Shown piece by piece: positions 1-13,893 of a DNA stretch of 64,000 bases. A program made the position numbers and the translations under genes. This stretch comes from Plumapathes pennacea. Lineage: Eukaryota; Cnidaria; Anthozoa; Antipatharia; Myriopathidae. How positions within the stretch are numbered: the stretch's first letter is position 1; each line of letters opens with the position of its first letter. The DNA lies in contig OZ038467.1 of NCBI GenBank assembly GCA_964036295.1, positions 21,642,170 through 21,706,169 of the forward strand, in the 5' to 3' direction. The notes under the pieces were generated by a model that did no database searches, was not told the DNA's origin, and was given only the letters and a program-made list of their open reading frames with translations.

Positions 1-3000
1 TCAAACTTTGCATTCGAAACCGCCACTTCCGGTCAAGTTTATAGAAAATTGAATTATTTGGCTCTTCGTAAAAACGATGTACAGCGTCGGTCAATGATTA
101 GATTCGCATCAAAGTTTCAGGGAATATTTCTGAATGTAGCTCAAGTGTGCTGATATGCAAAATAATATTCTATCTAAATCGATCGGGGTGAAATCAGACT
201 TCAAACTTCGCATACCAAACCACAATATCCGGTCAAGGTTATAGAAAATTGAATTTTTTGGCTCATAGAAAAAACAATGTACAGCGTCGGTCAATGATTA
301 CATTCGCATGAAAGTTTCAGGGAATGTTTCTGAATGTTGCTCAAGTGTGCTGACATGCAAGATAATATTCTATCTAAATCGATCGGGGTGTAATCAGACT
401 TCAAACTTCGCATACCAAACCACCATTTCCGGTCAAGTTTATAAAAAATTGAATTATTTGGCTCTTCGAAAAAACGATGTACAGCGTCGGTCAATGATTA
501 GATTCGCATGAAAGTTTCAGGGAATGTTTCTGAATGTTGCTCAAGTGTGCTGACATGCAAGATAATATTCTATCTAAATCGATCGGGGTGTAATCAGACT
601 TCAAACGTCGCATACCAAACCACCATTTCCGGTCAAGTTTATAGAAAATTGAATTATTTGGCTCTTCGTAAAAACGATGTACAGCGTCGGTCAATGATTA
701 GATTCGCATGAAAGTTTCAGGGAATGTTTCTGAATGTTGCTCAAGTGTGCTGCTATGCAACATAATATTCTATCTAAATCGATCGCGGTGTAATCAGACT
801 TCAAACTTTGCATACCAAACCACCATTTCCGGTCAAGTTTATAGAAAATTGATTTTTTGGCTCTTCGTAAAAACGATGTACAGCGTCGGTCAATGATTAG
901 ATTCGCATGATAGTTTCAGGGAATGTTTCTAAATGTTGCTCAAGTGTGCTGCTATGCTACATAATATTCTATCTAAATCGATCGGGGTGTAATGAGACTT
1001 CATACTTTGCATACCAAACCACCATTTCCGGTCAAGTTTATAGAAAATTGAATTTTTTGGCTCTTCGAAAAAACGATGTACAGCGTCGGTCAATGATTAG
1101 ATTCGCATGACAATTTCAGGGAATGTTTCTGAATGTTGCTCAAGTGTGCTGATATGCAAGATAATATTCTATCTAAATCGATCGGGGTGTAATCAGACTT
1201 CAAACTTCGCATACCAAACCACCATTTCGGGTCAAGTTTATAGAAAATTGAATTATTTGGCTCTTCGTAAAAACGATGTACAGCATCGGTCAATGATTAG
1301 ATTCGCATGAAAGTTTCAGGGAATGTTTCTGAATGTTGCTCAAGTGTGCTGATATGCAAGATAATATTCTATCTAAATCGATCGGGGTGAAATCAGACTT
1401 CAAACTTCGCATACCAAACCACAATATCCGGTCAAGGTTATAAAAAATTGAATTTTTTGGCTCATCGTAAAAACGATGTACAGCGTCGGTCAATGATTAG
1501 ATTCGCATGAAAGTTTCAGGGAATGTTTCTGAATGTTGCTCAAGTGTGCTGATATGCAAGATAATATTCTATCTAAATCGATCGGGGTGTAATCAGACTT
1601 CAAACTTCGCATACCAAACCACCATTTCCGGTCAAGTTTATAAAAAATTGAATTATTTGGCTCTTCGAAAAAACGATGTACAGCGTCGGTCAATGATTAG
1701 ATTCGCATGAAAGATTCAGGGAATGTTTCTGAATGTTGCTCAAGTGTGCTGATATGCAAGATAATATTCTATCTAAATCGATCGGGGTGTAATCAGACTT
1801 CAAACTTCGCATACGAAACCACCATTTCCGGTCAAGTTTATAGAAAATTGAAATATTTGGCTCTTCGTAAAAACGATGTACAGCGTCGGTCAATGATTAG
1901 ATTCGCATGAAAGTTTCAGGGAATGTTTCTCAATGTTGCTCAAGTGTGCTGATATGCAACATAATATTCTATCTAAATCGATCGGGGTGTAATCAGACTT
2001 CAAACTTCGCATACCAAACCACCATTTCCGGTCAAGTTTATAGAAAATTGAATTATTTGGCTCTTCGTAAAAACAATGTAAAGCGTCGGTCAATGATTAG
2101 ATTCGCATGATAGTTTCAGGGAATGTTTCTGAATGTTGCTCAAGTGTGCTGCTATACAACATAATATTCTATCTAAATCAATCGGGATGTAATCAGACTT
2201 CAAACTTTGCATTCCAAATCGCCACTTCCGGTCAAGTTTATAGAAAATTGAATTATTTGGCTCTTCGTAAAAACGATGTACAGCGTCGGTCAATGATTAG
2301 ATTCGCATGAAAGTTTCAGAGAATGTTTCTGAATGTTGCTCAAGTGTGCTGCTATGCAACATAATATTCTATCTAAATCGATCGGGGTGTAATCAGACTT
2401 CAAACTTCGCATACCAAACCACCATTTCCGGTCAAGGTTATAGAAAATTGAATTTTTTGGCTCTTCGTAAAAACGATGTACAGCGTCGGTCAATGATTAG
2501 ATTCGCATGAAAGTTTCAGGGAATGTTTCTGAATGTAGCTCAAGTGTGTTGATATGCAACATAATATTCTATCTAAATCGATCGGGGTGTAATCAGACTT
2601 CAAACTTCGCACACCAAACCACCATTTCCGGTCAAGTTTATAGAAAATTGAATTTTTTGGCTCTTCGAAAAAACGATGTACAGCGTCGGTCAATGATTAG
2701 ATTCGCATGAAAGTTTCAGGGAATGTTTCTGAATGTTTCTCAAGTGTGCTGATATGCAACATAATATTCTATCTAAATCAATCGGGATGTAATCAGACTT
2801 CAAACTTTGAATTCCAAACCTCCACTTCCGGTCAAGTTTATAGAAAATTGAATTATTTGGCTCTTCTTAAAAACGATGTACAGCGTCGGTCAATGATTAG
2901 ATTCGCATGAAAGTTTCAGGGAATGTTTCTGAATGTTGCTCAAGTGTGCTGATATGCAACATAATATTCTATCTAAATCAATCGGGATGTAATCAGACTT

Positions 3001-3110
3001 CAAACTTTGCATTCCAAACCTCCACTTCCGGTCAAGTTTATAGAAAATTGAATTATTTGGCTCTTCTTAAAAACGATGTACAGCGTCGGTCAATGATTAG
3101 ATTCGCATGA

Positions 3111-6100
3111 AAGTTTGCAGGGAATGTTTCTGAATGTAGCTGAAGTGTGCTGATATGCAAGATAATATTCTATCTAAGTCTATCGGGGTGTAATCAGACT
3201 TCAAACTTCGAATACCAAACCACCATTTCCGGTCAAGTTTATAGAAAATTGAATTTTTTGGCTCTTCTTAAAAACGATGTACAGCGTCGGTCAATGATTA
3301 GATTCGCATGAAAGTTTGCAGGGAATGTTTCTGAATGTTTCTCAAGTGTGCTGATATGCAAGATAATATTCTATCTAAATCGATCGGGGTGTAATCCGAC
3401 TTCAAACTTCGCATACCAAACCACCATTTCCGGTCAAGTTTATAGAAAATTGAATTTTTTGGCTCTTCGTAAAAACGATGTACAGCGTCGGTCAATGATT
3501 AGATTCGCATGATAGTTTCAGGGAATGTTTCTGAATGTTGCTCAAGTGTGCTGCTATGCAACATAATATTCTATCTAAATCAATCGGGATGTAATCAGAC
3601 TTCAAACTTTGCATTCCAAACCGCCACTTCCGGTCAAGTTTATAGAAAATTGAATTATTTGGCTCTTCTTAAAAACGATGTACAGCGTCGGTCAATGATT
3701 AGATTCGCATGAAAGTTTCAGGGAATGTTTCTGAATGTTTCTCAAGTGTGCTGATATGCAACTTAATATTCTATCTAAATCGATCGGGGTGTAATCAGAC
3801 TTCAAACTTCGCACACCAAACCACCATTTCCGGTCAAGTTTATAGAAAATTGAATTTTTTGGCACTTCGAAAAAACGATGTACAGCGTCGGTCAATGATT
3901 AGATTCGCATGAAAGTTTCAGGGAATGTTTCTGAATGTTGCTCAAGTGTGCTGATATGCAACATAATATTCTATCTAAATCGATCGGGGTGTAATCAGAC
4001 TTCAAACTTCGCATACCAAACCACCATTTCCGGTCAAGTTTATAGAAAATTGAATTATTTGGCTCTTCGTAAAAACGATGTACAGCGTCGGTCAATGATT
4101 AGATTCGCATGAAAGTTTCAGGGAATGTTTCTGAATGTTGCTCAAGTGTGCTGATATGCAACATAATATTCTATCTAAATCAATCGGGATGTAATCAGAC
4201 TTCAAACTTCGCACACCAAACCACCATTTCCGGTCAAGTTTAAAGAAAATTGAATTTTTTGGCTCTTCGAAAAAACGATGTACAGCGTCGGTCAATGATT
4301 AGATTCGCATGAAAGTTTCAGGGAATGTTTCTGAATGTTGCTCAAGTGTGCTGATATGCAACATAATATTCTATCTAAATCAATCGGGATGTAATCAGAC
4401 TTCAAACTTTGAATTCCAAACCTCCACTTCCGGTCAAGTTTATAGAAAATTGAATTATTTGGCTCTTCTTAAAAACGATGTACAGCGTCGGTCAATGATT
4501 AGATTCGCATGAAAGTTTCAGGGAATGTTTCTGAATGTTGCTCAAGTGTGCTGATATGCAACATAATATTCTATCTAAATCAATCGGGATGTAATCAGAC
4601 TTCAAACTTTGCATTCCAAACCTCCACTTCCGGTCAAGTTTATAGAAAATTGAATTATTTGGCTCTTCTTAAAAACGATGTACAGCGTCGGTCAATGATT
4701 AGATTCGCATGAAAGTTTGCAGGGAATGTTTCTGAATGTAGCTGAAGTGTGCTGATATGCAAGATAATATTCTATCTAAGTCTATCGGGGTGTAATCAGA
4801 CTTCAAACTTCGCACACCAAACCACCATTTCCGGTCAAGTTTATAGAAAATTGAATTATTTGGCTCTTCTTAAAAACGATGTACAGCGTCGGTCAATGAT
4901 TAGATTCGCATGAAAGTTTCAGGGAATGTTTCTGAATGTTTCTCAAGTGTGCTGATATGCAAGATAATATTCTATCTAAATCGATCGGGGTGTAATCCGA
5001 CTTCAAACTTCGCATACCAAACCACCATTTCCGGTCAAGTTTATAGAAAATTGAATTTTTTGGCTCTTCGTAAAAACGATGTACAGCGTCGGTCAATGAT
5101 TAGATTCGCATTATAGTTTCAGGGAATGTTTCTGAATGTTGCTCAAGTGTGCTGCTATGCAACATAATATTCTATCTAAATCAATCGGGATGTAATCAGA
5201 CTTCAAACTTTGCATTCCAAACCGCCACTTCCGGTCAAGTTTATAGAAAATTGAATTATTTGGCTCTTCTTAAAAACGATGTACAGCGTCGGTCAATGAT
5301 TAGATTCGCATGAAAGTTTCAGGGAATGTTTCTGAATGTAGATCAAGTGTGCTGATATGCAACATAATATTCTATCTAAATCGATCGGGGTGTAATCAGA
5401 CTTCAAACTTCGCACACCAAACCACCATTTCCGGTCAAGTTTATAGAAAATTGAATTTTTTGGCACTTCGAAAAAACGATGTACAGCGTCGGTCAATGAT
5501 TAGATTCGCATGAAAGTTTCAGGGAATGTTTCTGAATGTTGCTCAAGTGTGCTGATATGCAACATAATATTCTATTTAAATCGATCGGGGTGTAATCAGA
5601 CTTCAAACTTCGCATACCAAACCACCATTTCCGGTCAAGTTTATAGAAAATTGAATTATTTGGCTCTTCGTAAAAACGATGTACAGCGTCGGTCAATGAT
5701 TAGATTCGCATGAAAGTTTCAGGGAATGTTTCTGAATGTTGCTCAAGTGTGCTGATATGCAACATAATATTCTATCTAAATCAATCGGGATGTAATCAGA
5801 CTTCAAACTTTGCATTCCAAACCTCCACTTCCGGTCAAGTTTATAGAAAATTGAATTATTTGGCTCTTCTTAAAAACGATGTACAGCGTCGGTCAATGAT
5901 TAGATTCGCATGAAAGTTTCAGAGAATGTTTCTGCATGTCGCTCAAGTGTGCTGATATGCAAGATAATATTCTATCTAAATCGATCGGGGTGTAATCAGA
6001 CCTCAAACTTCGCATACCAAACCACCATTTCCGGTCAAGTTTATAGAAAATTGAATTTTTTGGCTCTTCGAAAAAACGATGTACAGCGTCGGTCAATGAT

Positions 6101-8094
6101 TAGATTCGCATGAAAGTTTCAGGGAATGTTTCTGAATGTTGCTCAAGTGTGCTGATATGCAACATAATAATCTATCTAAATCAATCGGGATGTAATCAGA
6201 CTTCAAACTTTGTATTCCAAACCTCCACTTCCGGTCAAGTTTATAGAAAATTGAATTATTTGGCTCTTCTTAAAAACGATGTACAGCGTCGGTCAATGAT
6301 TAGATTCGCATGAAAGTTTGCAGGGAATGTTTCTGAATGTAGCTGAAGTGTGCTGATATGCAAGATAATATTCTATCTAAGTCTATCGGGGTGTAATCAG
6401 ACTTCAAACTTCGAATACCAAACCACCATTTCCGGTCAAGTTTATAGAAAATTGAATTATTTGGCTCTTCTTAAAAACGATGTACAGCGTCGGTCAATGA
6501 TTAGATTCGCATGAAAGTTTCAGGGAATGTTTCTGAATGTTTCTCAAGTGTGCTGATATGCAAGATAATATTCTATCTAAATCGATCGGGGTGTAATCCG
6601 ACTTCAAACTTCGCATACCAAACCACCATTTCCGGTCAAGTTTATAGAAAATTGAATTTTTTGGCTCTTCGAAAAAACGATGTACAGCGTCGGTCAATGA
6701 TTAGATTCGCATGATAGTTTCAGGGAATGTTTCTGAATGTTGCTCAAGTGTGCTGCTATGCAACATAATATTCTATCTAAATCAATCGGGATGTAATCAG
6801 ACTTCAAACTTTGCATTCCAAACCGCCACTTCCGGTCAAGTTTATAGAAAATTGAATTATTTGGCTCTTCGTAAAAACGATGTACAGCGTCGGTCAATGA
6901 TGAGATTCGCATGAAAGTTTCAGGGAATGTTTCTGAATGTAGATCAAGTGTGCTGATATGCAACATAATATTCTATCTAAATCGATCGGGGTGTAATCAG
7001 ACTTCAAACTTCGCACACCAAACCACCATTTCCGGTCAAGTTTATAGAAAATTGAATTTTTTGGCACTTCGAAAAAACGATGTACAGTGTCGGTCAATGA
7101 TTAGATTCGCATGAAAGTTTCAGGGAATGTTTCTGAATGTTGCTCAAGTGTGCTGATATGCAACATAATATTTTATCTAAATCGATCGGGGTGTAATCAG
7201 ACTTCAAACTTCGCATACCAAACCACCATTTCCGGTCAAGTTTATAGAAAATTGAATTATTTGGCTCTTCGTAAAAACGATGTACAGCGTCGGTCAATGA
7301 TTAGATTCGCATGAAAGTTTCAGGGAATGTTTCTGAATGTTGCTCAAGTGTGCTGATATGCAACATAATATTCTATCTAAATCAATCGGGATGTAATCAG
7401 ACTTCAAACTTTGCATTCCAAACCTCCACTTCCGGTCAAGTTTATAGAAAATTGAATTATTTGGCTCTTCTTAAAAACGATGTACAGCGTCGGTCAATGA
7501 TTAGATTCGCATGAAAGTTTCAGAGAATGTTTCTGCATGTCGCTCAAGTGTGCTGATATGCAAGATAATATTCTATCTAAATCGATCGGGGTGTAATCAG
7601 ACCTCAAACTTCGCATACCAAACCACCATTTCCGGTCAAGTTTATAGAAAATTGAATTTTTTGGCTCTTCGAAAAAACGATGTACAGCGTCGGTCAATGA
7701 TTAGATTCGCATGAAAGTTTCAGGGAATGTTTCTGAATGTTGCTCAAGTGTGCTGATATGCAACATAATATTCTATTTAGATCGATCGGGGTGTAATCAG
7801 ACTTCAAACTTCGCATACCAAACCACCATTTCCGGTCAAGTTTATAGAAAATTGAATTATTTGGCTCTTCGTAAAAACGATGTACAGCGTCGGTCAATGA
7901 TTAGATTCGCATGAAAGTTTCAGGGAATGTTTCTGAATGTTGCTCAAGTGTGCTGATATGCAACATAATATTCTATCTAAATCAATCGGGATGTAATCAG
8001 ACTTCAAACTTTGCATTCCAAACCTCCACTTCCGGTCAAGTTTATAGAAAATTGAATTATTTGGCTCTTCTTAAAAACGATGTACAGCGTCGGT
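3111..8094. repeat. Higher-order repeat block, 8-mer of about 1601 bp
   Basis: A diagnostic monomer with an extra base (aaagtttgcaggg) followed by an agctgaagtg variant occurs at 3111, 4712 and 6313, exactly 1601 bp apart. The monomers between these marks repeat in the same order: for example the variants at 4910, 5310 and 5910 recur at 6511, 6911 and 7511. This shows amplification of an eight-monomer unit rather than of single monomers. A related agctgaagtg monomer without the extra base is at 8111. Confidence 0.85.
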
Positions 8095-8151
8095 CAATGA
8101 TTAGATTCGCATGAAAGTTTCAGGGAATGTTTCTGAATGTAGCTGAAGTGT

Positions 8152-11100
8152 GCTGATATGCAAGATAATATTCTATCTAAATCGATCGGGGTGTAATCAG
8201 ACTTCAAACTTCGCATACCAGACCACCATTTCCCGTCAAGTTTATAGAAAATTGAATTATTTGGCTCTTCGTAAAAACATTGTACAACGTCGGTCAATGA
8301 TTAGATACGCATGAAAGTTTCAGAGAATGTTTCTGAATGTTGCTCAAGTGTGCTGATATGCAACATAATATTCTATCTAAATCAATCCGGATGTAATCAA
8401 ACTTCAAACTTTGCATTCCAAACCGCCACTTCCGGTCAAGTTTATAGAAATTTGAATTACTTGGCTCTTCGTAAAAACGATGTACAGCGTCGGTCAATGA
8501 TTAGATTCGCATGAAAGTTTCAGGGAATGTTTTTGAATGTAGCTCAAGTGTGCTGATATGCAACATAATATTCTATCTAAATCGATCGGGGTGTAATCAG
8601 ACTTCAAACTTCGCATACCAAACCACCATTTCCGGTCAAGTTTATAGAAAATTGAATTATTTGGCTCTTCGTAAAAACGATGTACAGCGTCGGTCAATGA
8701 TTAGATTCGCATGAAAGTTTCAGGGAATGTTTCTGAATGTTGCTCAAGTGTGCTGATATGCAACATAATATTCTATCTAAATCAATCGGGATGTAATCAG
8801 ACTTCAAACTTTGCATTCCAAACCGCCACTTCCGGTCAAGTTTAAAGAAATTTGAATTACTTGGCTCTTCGTAAAAACGATGTACAGCGTCGGTCAATGA
8901 TTAGATTCGCATGAAAGTTTCAGGGAATGTTTTTGAATGTAGCTCAAGTGTGCTGATATGCAACATAATATTCTATCTAAATCGATCGGGGTGTAATCAG
9001 ACTTCAAACTTCGCATACCAAACCACCATTTCCGGTCAAGTTTATAGAAAATTGAATTATTTGGCTCTTCGTAAAAACGATGTACAGCGTCGGTCAATGA
9101 TTAGATTCACATGAAAGTTTCAGGGAATGTTTCTGAATGTTGCTCAAGTGTGCTGATATGCAACATAATATTCTATCTAAATCAATCGGGATGTAATCAG
9201 ACTTCAAACTTTGCATTCCAAACCGCCACTTCCGGTCAAGTTTAAAGAAATTTGAATTACTTGGCTCTTCGTAAAAACGATGTACAGCGTCGGTCAATGA
9301 TTAGATTCGCATGAAAGTTTCAGGGAATGTTTCTGAATGTTGCTCAAGTGTGCTGATATGCAACATAATATTCTATCTAAATCGATCGGGGTGTAATCAG
9401 ACTTCAAACTATGAATACCAAACCACCATTTCGGGTCAAGTTTATAGAAAATTGAATTATTTGGCTCTTCTTAAAAACGATGTACAGCGTCGGTCAATGA
9501 TTAGCTTCGCATGAAAGTTTCAGGCAATGTTTCTGAATGTTGCTCAAGTGTGCTGATATGCAACATAATATTCTATCTAAATCAATCGGGATGTAATCAG
9601 ACTTCAAACTTTGCATTCCAAACCGCCACTTCCGGTCAAGTTTATAGAAAATTGAATTATTTGGCTCTTCTTAAAAACGATGTACAGCGTCGGTCAATGA
9701 TTAGATTCGCATGAAAGTTTCAGGGAATATTTCTGAATGTAGCTCAAGTGTGCTGATATGCAACATAATATTCTATCTAAATCGATCGGGGTGTAATCAG
9801 ACTTCAAACTTCGCATACCAAACCACCATTTCCGGTCAAGTTTATAGAAAATTGAATTATTTGGCTCTTCGAAAAAACGATGTACAGCGTCGGTCAATGA
9901 TTAGATTCGAATGAAAGATTCAGGGAATGTTTCTGAATGTTGCTCAAGTGTGCTGATATGCAAGATAATATTCTATCTAAATCGATCGGGGTGTAATCAG
10001 ACTTCAAACTTCGCATACCAGACCACCATTTCCGGTCAAGTTTATAGAAAATTGAATTATTTGGCTCTTCGTAAAAACATTGTACAACGTCGGTCAATGA
10101 TTAGATACGCATGAAAGTTTCAGAGAATGTTTCTGAATGTTGCTCAAGTGTGCTGATATGCAACATAATATTCTATCTAAATCAATCCGGATGTAATCAA
10201 ACTTCAAACTTTGCATTCCAAACCGCCACTTCCGGTCAAGTTTATAGAAATTTGAATTACTTGGCTCTTCGTAAAAACGATGTACAGCGTCGGTCAATGA
10301 TTAGATTCGCATGAAAGTTTCAGGGAATGTTTTTGAATGTAGCTCAAGTGTGCTGATATGCAACATAATATTCTATCTAAATCGATCGGGGTGTAATCAG
10401 ACTTCAAACTTCGCATACCAAACCACCATTTCCGGTCAAGTTTATAGAAAATTGAATTATTTGGCTCTTCGTAAAAACGATGTACAGCGTCGGTCAATGA
10501 TTAGATTCGCATGAAAGTTTCAGGGAATGTTTCTGAATGTTGCTCAAGTGTGCTGATATGCAACATAATATTCTATCTAAATCAATCGGGATGTAATCAG
10601 ACTTCAAACTTTGCATTCCAAACCGCCACTTCCGGTCAAGTTTAAAGAAATTTGAATTACTTGGCTCTTCGTAAAAACGATGTACAGCGTCGGTCAATGA
10701 TTAGATTCGCATGAAAGTTTCAGGGAATGTTTTTGAATGTAGCTCAAGTGTGCTGATATGCAACATAATATTCTATCTAAATCGATCGGGGTGTAATCAG
10801 ACTTCAAACTTCGCATACCAAACCACCATTTCCGGTCAAGTTTATAGAAAATTGAATTATTTGGCTCTTCGTAAAAACGATGTACAGCGTCGGTCAATGA
10901 TTAGATTCACATGAAAGTTTCAGGGAATGTTTCTGAATGTTGCTCAAGTGTGCTGATATGCAACATAATATTCTATCTAAATCAATCGGGATGTAATCAG
11001 ACTTCAAACTTTGCATTCCAAACCGCCACTTCCGGTCAAGTTTAAAGAAATTTGAATTACTTGGCTCTTCGTAAAAACGATGTACAGCGTCGGTCAATGA

Positions 11101-11820
11101 TTAGATTCGCATGAAAGTTTCAGGGAATGTTTCTGAATGTTGCTCAAGTGTGCTGATATGCAACATAATATTCTATCTAAATCGATCGGGGTGTAATCAG
11201 ACTTCAAACTATGAATACCAAACCACCATTTCGGGTCAAGTTTATAGAAAATTGAATTATTTGGCTCTTCTTAAAAACGATGTACAGCGTCGGTCAATGA
11301 TTAGCTTCGCATGAAAGTTTCAGGCAATGTTTCTGAATGTTGCTCAAGTGTGCTGATATGCAACATAATATTCTATCTAAATCAATCGGGATGTAATCAG
11401 ACTTCAAACTTTGCATTCCAAACCGCCACTTCCGGTCAAGTTTATAGAAAATTGAATTATTTGGCTCTTCTTAAAAACGATGTACAGCGTCGGTCAATGA
11501 TTAGATTCGCATGAAAGTTTCAGGGAATATTTCTGAATGTAGCTCAAGTGTGCTGATATGCAACATAATATTCTATCTAAATCGATCGGGGTGTAATCAG
11601 ACTTCAAACTTCGCATACCAAACCACCATTTCCGGTCAAGTTTATAGAAAATTGAATTATTTGGCTCTTCGAAAAAACGATGTACAGCGTCGGTCAATGA
11701 TTAGATTCGAATGAAAGATTCAGGGAATGTTTCTGAATGTTGCTCAAGTGTGCTGATATGCAAGATAATATTCTATCTAAATCGATCGGGGTGTAATCAG
11801 ACTTCAAACTTCGCATACCA
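8152..11820. repeat. Higher-order repeat block, 9-mer of 1800 bp, two near-identical copies
   Basis: The stretch from about 8152 to 10020 is repeated from about 9952 to 11820 with an offset of exactly 1800 bp. Line-by-line comparison shows almost no differences; the one I noted is tttcccgtc at 8230 against tttccggtc at 10030. Private variants, such as atcaatccgg, ttagattcac and ttagcttcgc, are shared at matching positions. Inside each copy there is a further 400-bp dimer duplication (8494-8893 against 8894-9293). The near identity points to a very recent unequal exchange or conversion. Confidence 0.88.
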
Positions 11821-13893
11821 AACCACCATTTCCGGTCAAGTTTATAGAAAATTGAATTTTATGGCTCTTCGTAAAAACGATGTACAGCGTCGGTCAATGA
11901 TTAGATTCGCATGAAAGTTTCAGGGAATGTTTCTGAATATTGCTCAAGTGTGCTGATATGCAACATAATATTCTATCTAAATCGATCGGGGTGTAAGCAG
12001 ACTTCAAACTTCGCATACCAAACCACCATTTCCGGTCAAGTTTATAGAAAATTGAATTATTTGGCTCTTCGTAAAAACGATGTACAGCGTCGGTCAATGA
12101 TTAGATTCGCATGAAAGTTTCAGGGAATGTTTCTGAATGTTGCTCAAGTGTGCTGATATGCAACATAATATTCTATCTAAATCAATCGGGATGTAATCAG
12201 ACTTCAAACTTTGCATTCCAAACCTCCACTTCCGGTCAAGTTTATAGAAAATTGAATTATTTGGCTCTTCGTAAAAACGATGTACAGCGTCGGTCAATGA
12301 TTAGATTCGCATGAAAGTTTCAGGGAATGTTTCTGAATGTAGCTGAAGTGTGCTGATATGCAAGATAATATTCTATCTAAATCGATCGGGGTGTAATCAG
12401 ACTTCAAACTTCGCATACCAGACCACCATTTCCGGTCAAGTTTATAGAAAATTGAATTATTTGGCTCTTCGTAAAAACAATGTACAACGTCGGTCAATGA
12501 TTAGATACGCATGAAAGTTTCAGAGAATGTTTCTGAATGTTGCTCAAGTGTGCTGATATGCAACATAATATTCTATCTAAATCAATCCGGATGTAATCAG
12601 ACTTCAAACTTTGCATTCCAAACCGCCACTTCCGGTCAAGTTTATAGAAATTTGAATTACTTGGCTCTTCGTAAAAACGATGTACAGCGTCGGTCAATGA
12701 TTAGATTCGCATGAAAGTTTCAGGGAATGTTTTTGAATGTAGCTCAAGTGTGCTGATATGCAAGATAATATTCTATCTAAATCGATCGGGGTGTAATCAG
12801 ACTTCAAACTTCGCATACCAAACCACCATTTCCGGTCAAGTTTATAGAAAATTGAATTATTTGACTCTTCGTAAAAACGATGTACAGCGTCGGTCAATGA
12901 TTAGATTCGCATGATAGTTTCAGGGAATGTTTCTGAATGTAGCTCAAGTGTGCTGATATGCAACATAATATTCTATCTAAATCAATCGGGATGTAATCAG
13001 ACTTCAAACTTTGCATTCCAAACCGCCACTTCCGGTCAAGTTTAAAGAAATTTGAATTACTTGGCTCTTCGTAAAAACGATGTACAGCGTCGGTCAATGA
13101 TTAGATTCGCATGAAAGTTTCAGGGAATGTTTTTGAATGTAGCTCAAGTGTGCTGATATGCAACATAATATTCTATCTAAATCGATCGGGGTGTAATCAG
13201 ACTTCAAACTTCGCACACCAAACCACCATTTCCGGTCAAGTTTATAGAAAATTGAATTTTTTGGCTCTTCGAAAAAACGATGTACAGCGTCGGTCAATGA
13301 TTAGATTCGCATGAAAGTTTCAGGGAATGTTTCTGAATGTTGCTCAAGTGTGCTGATATGCAACATAATATTCTATCTAAATCAATCGGGATGTAATCAG
13401 ACTTCAAACTTTACATTCCAAACCTCCACTTCCGGTCAAGTTTATAGAAAATTGAATTATTTGGCTCTTCTTAAAAACGATGTACAGCGTCGGTCAATGA
13501 TTAGATTCGCATGAAAGTTTCAGGGAATGTTTCTGAATGTTGCTCAAGTGTGCTGATATGCAACATAATATTCTATCTAAATCGATCGGGGTGTAATCAG
13601 ACTTCAAACTATGAATACCAAACCACCATTTCGGGTCAAGTTTATAGAAAATTGAATTATTTGGCTCTTCTTAAAAACGATGTACAGCGTCGGTCAATGA
13701 TTAGATTCGCATGAAAGTTTCAGGCAATGTTTCTGAATGTTGCTCAAGTGTGCTGATATGCAACATAATATTCTATCTAAATCAATCGGGATGTAATCAG
13801 ACTTCAAACTTCGCATACCAAACCACCATTTCCGGTCAAGTTTATAGAAAATTGAATTTTATGGCTCTTCGTAAAAACGATGTACAGCGTCGG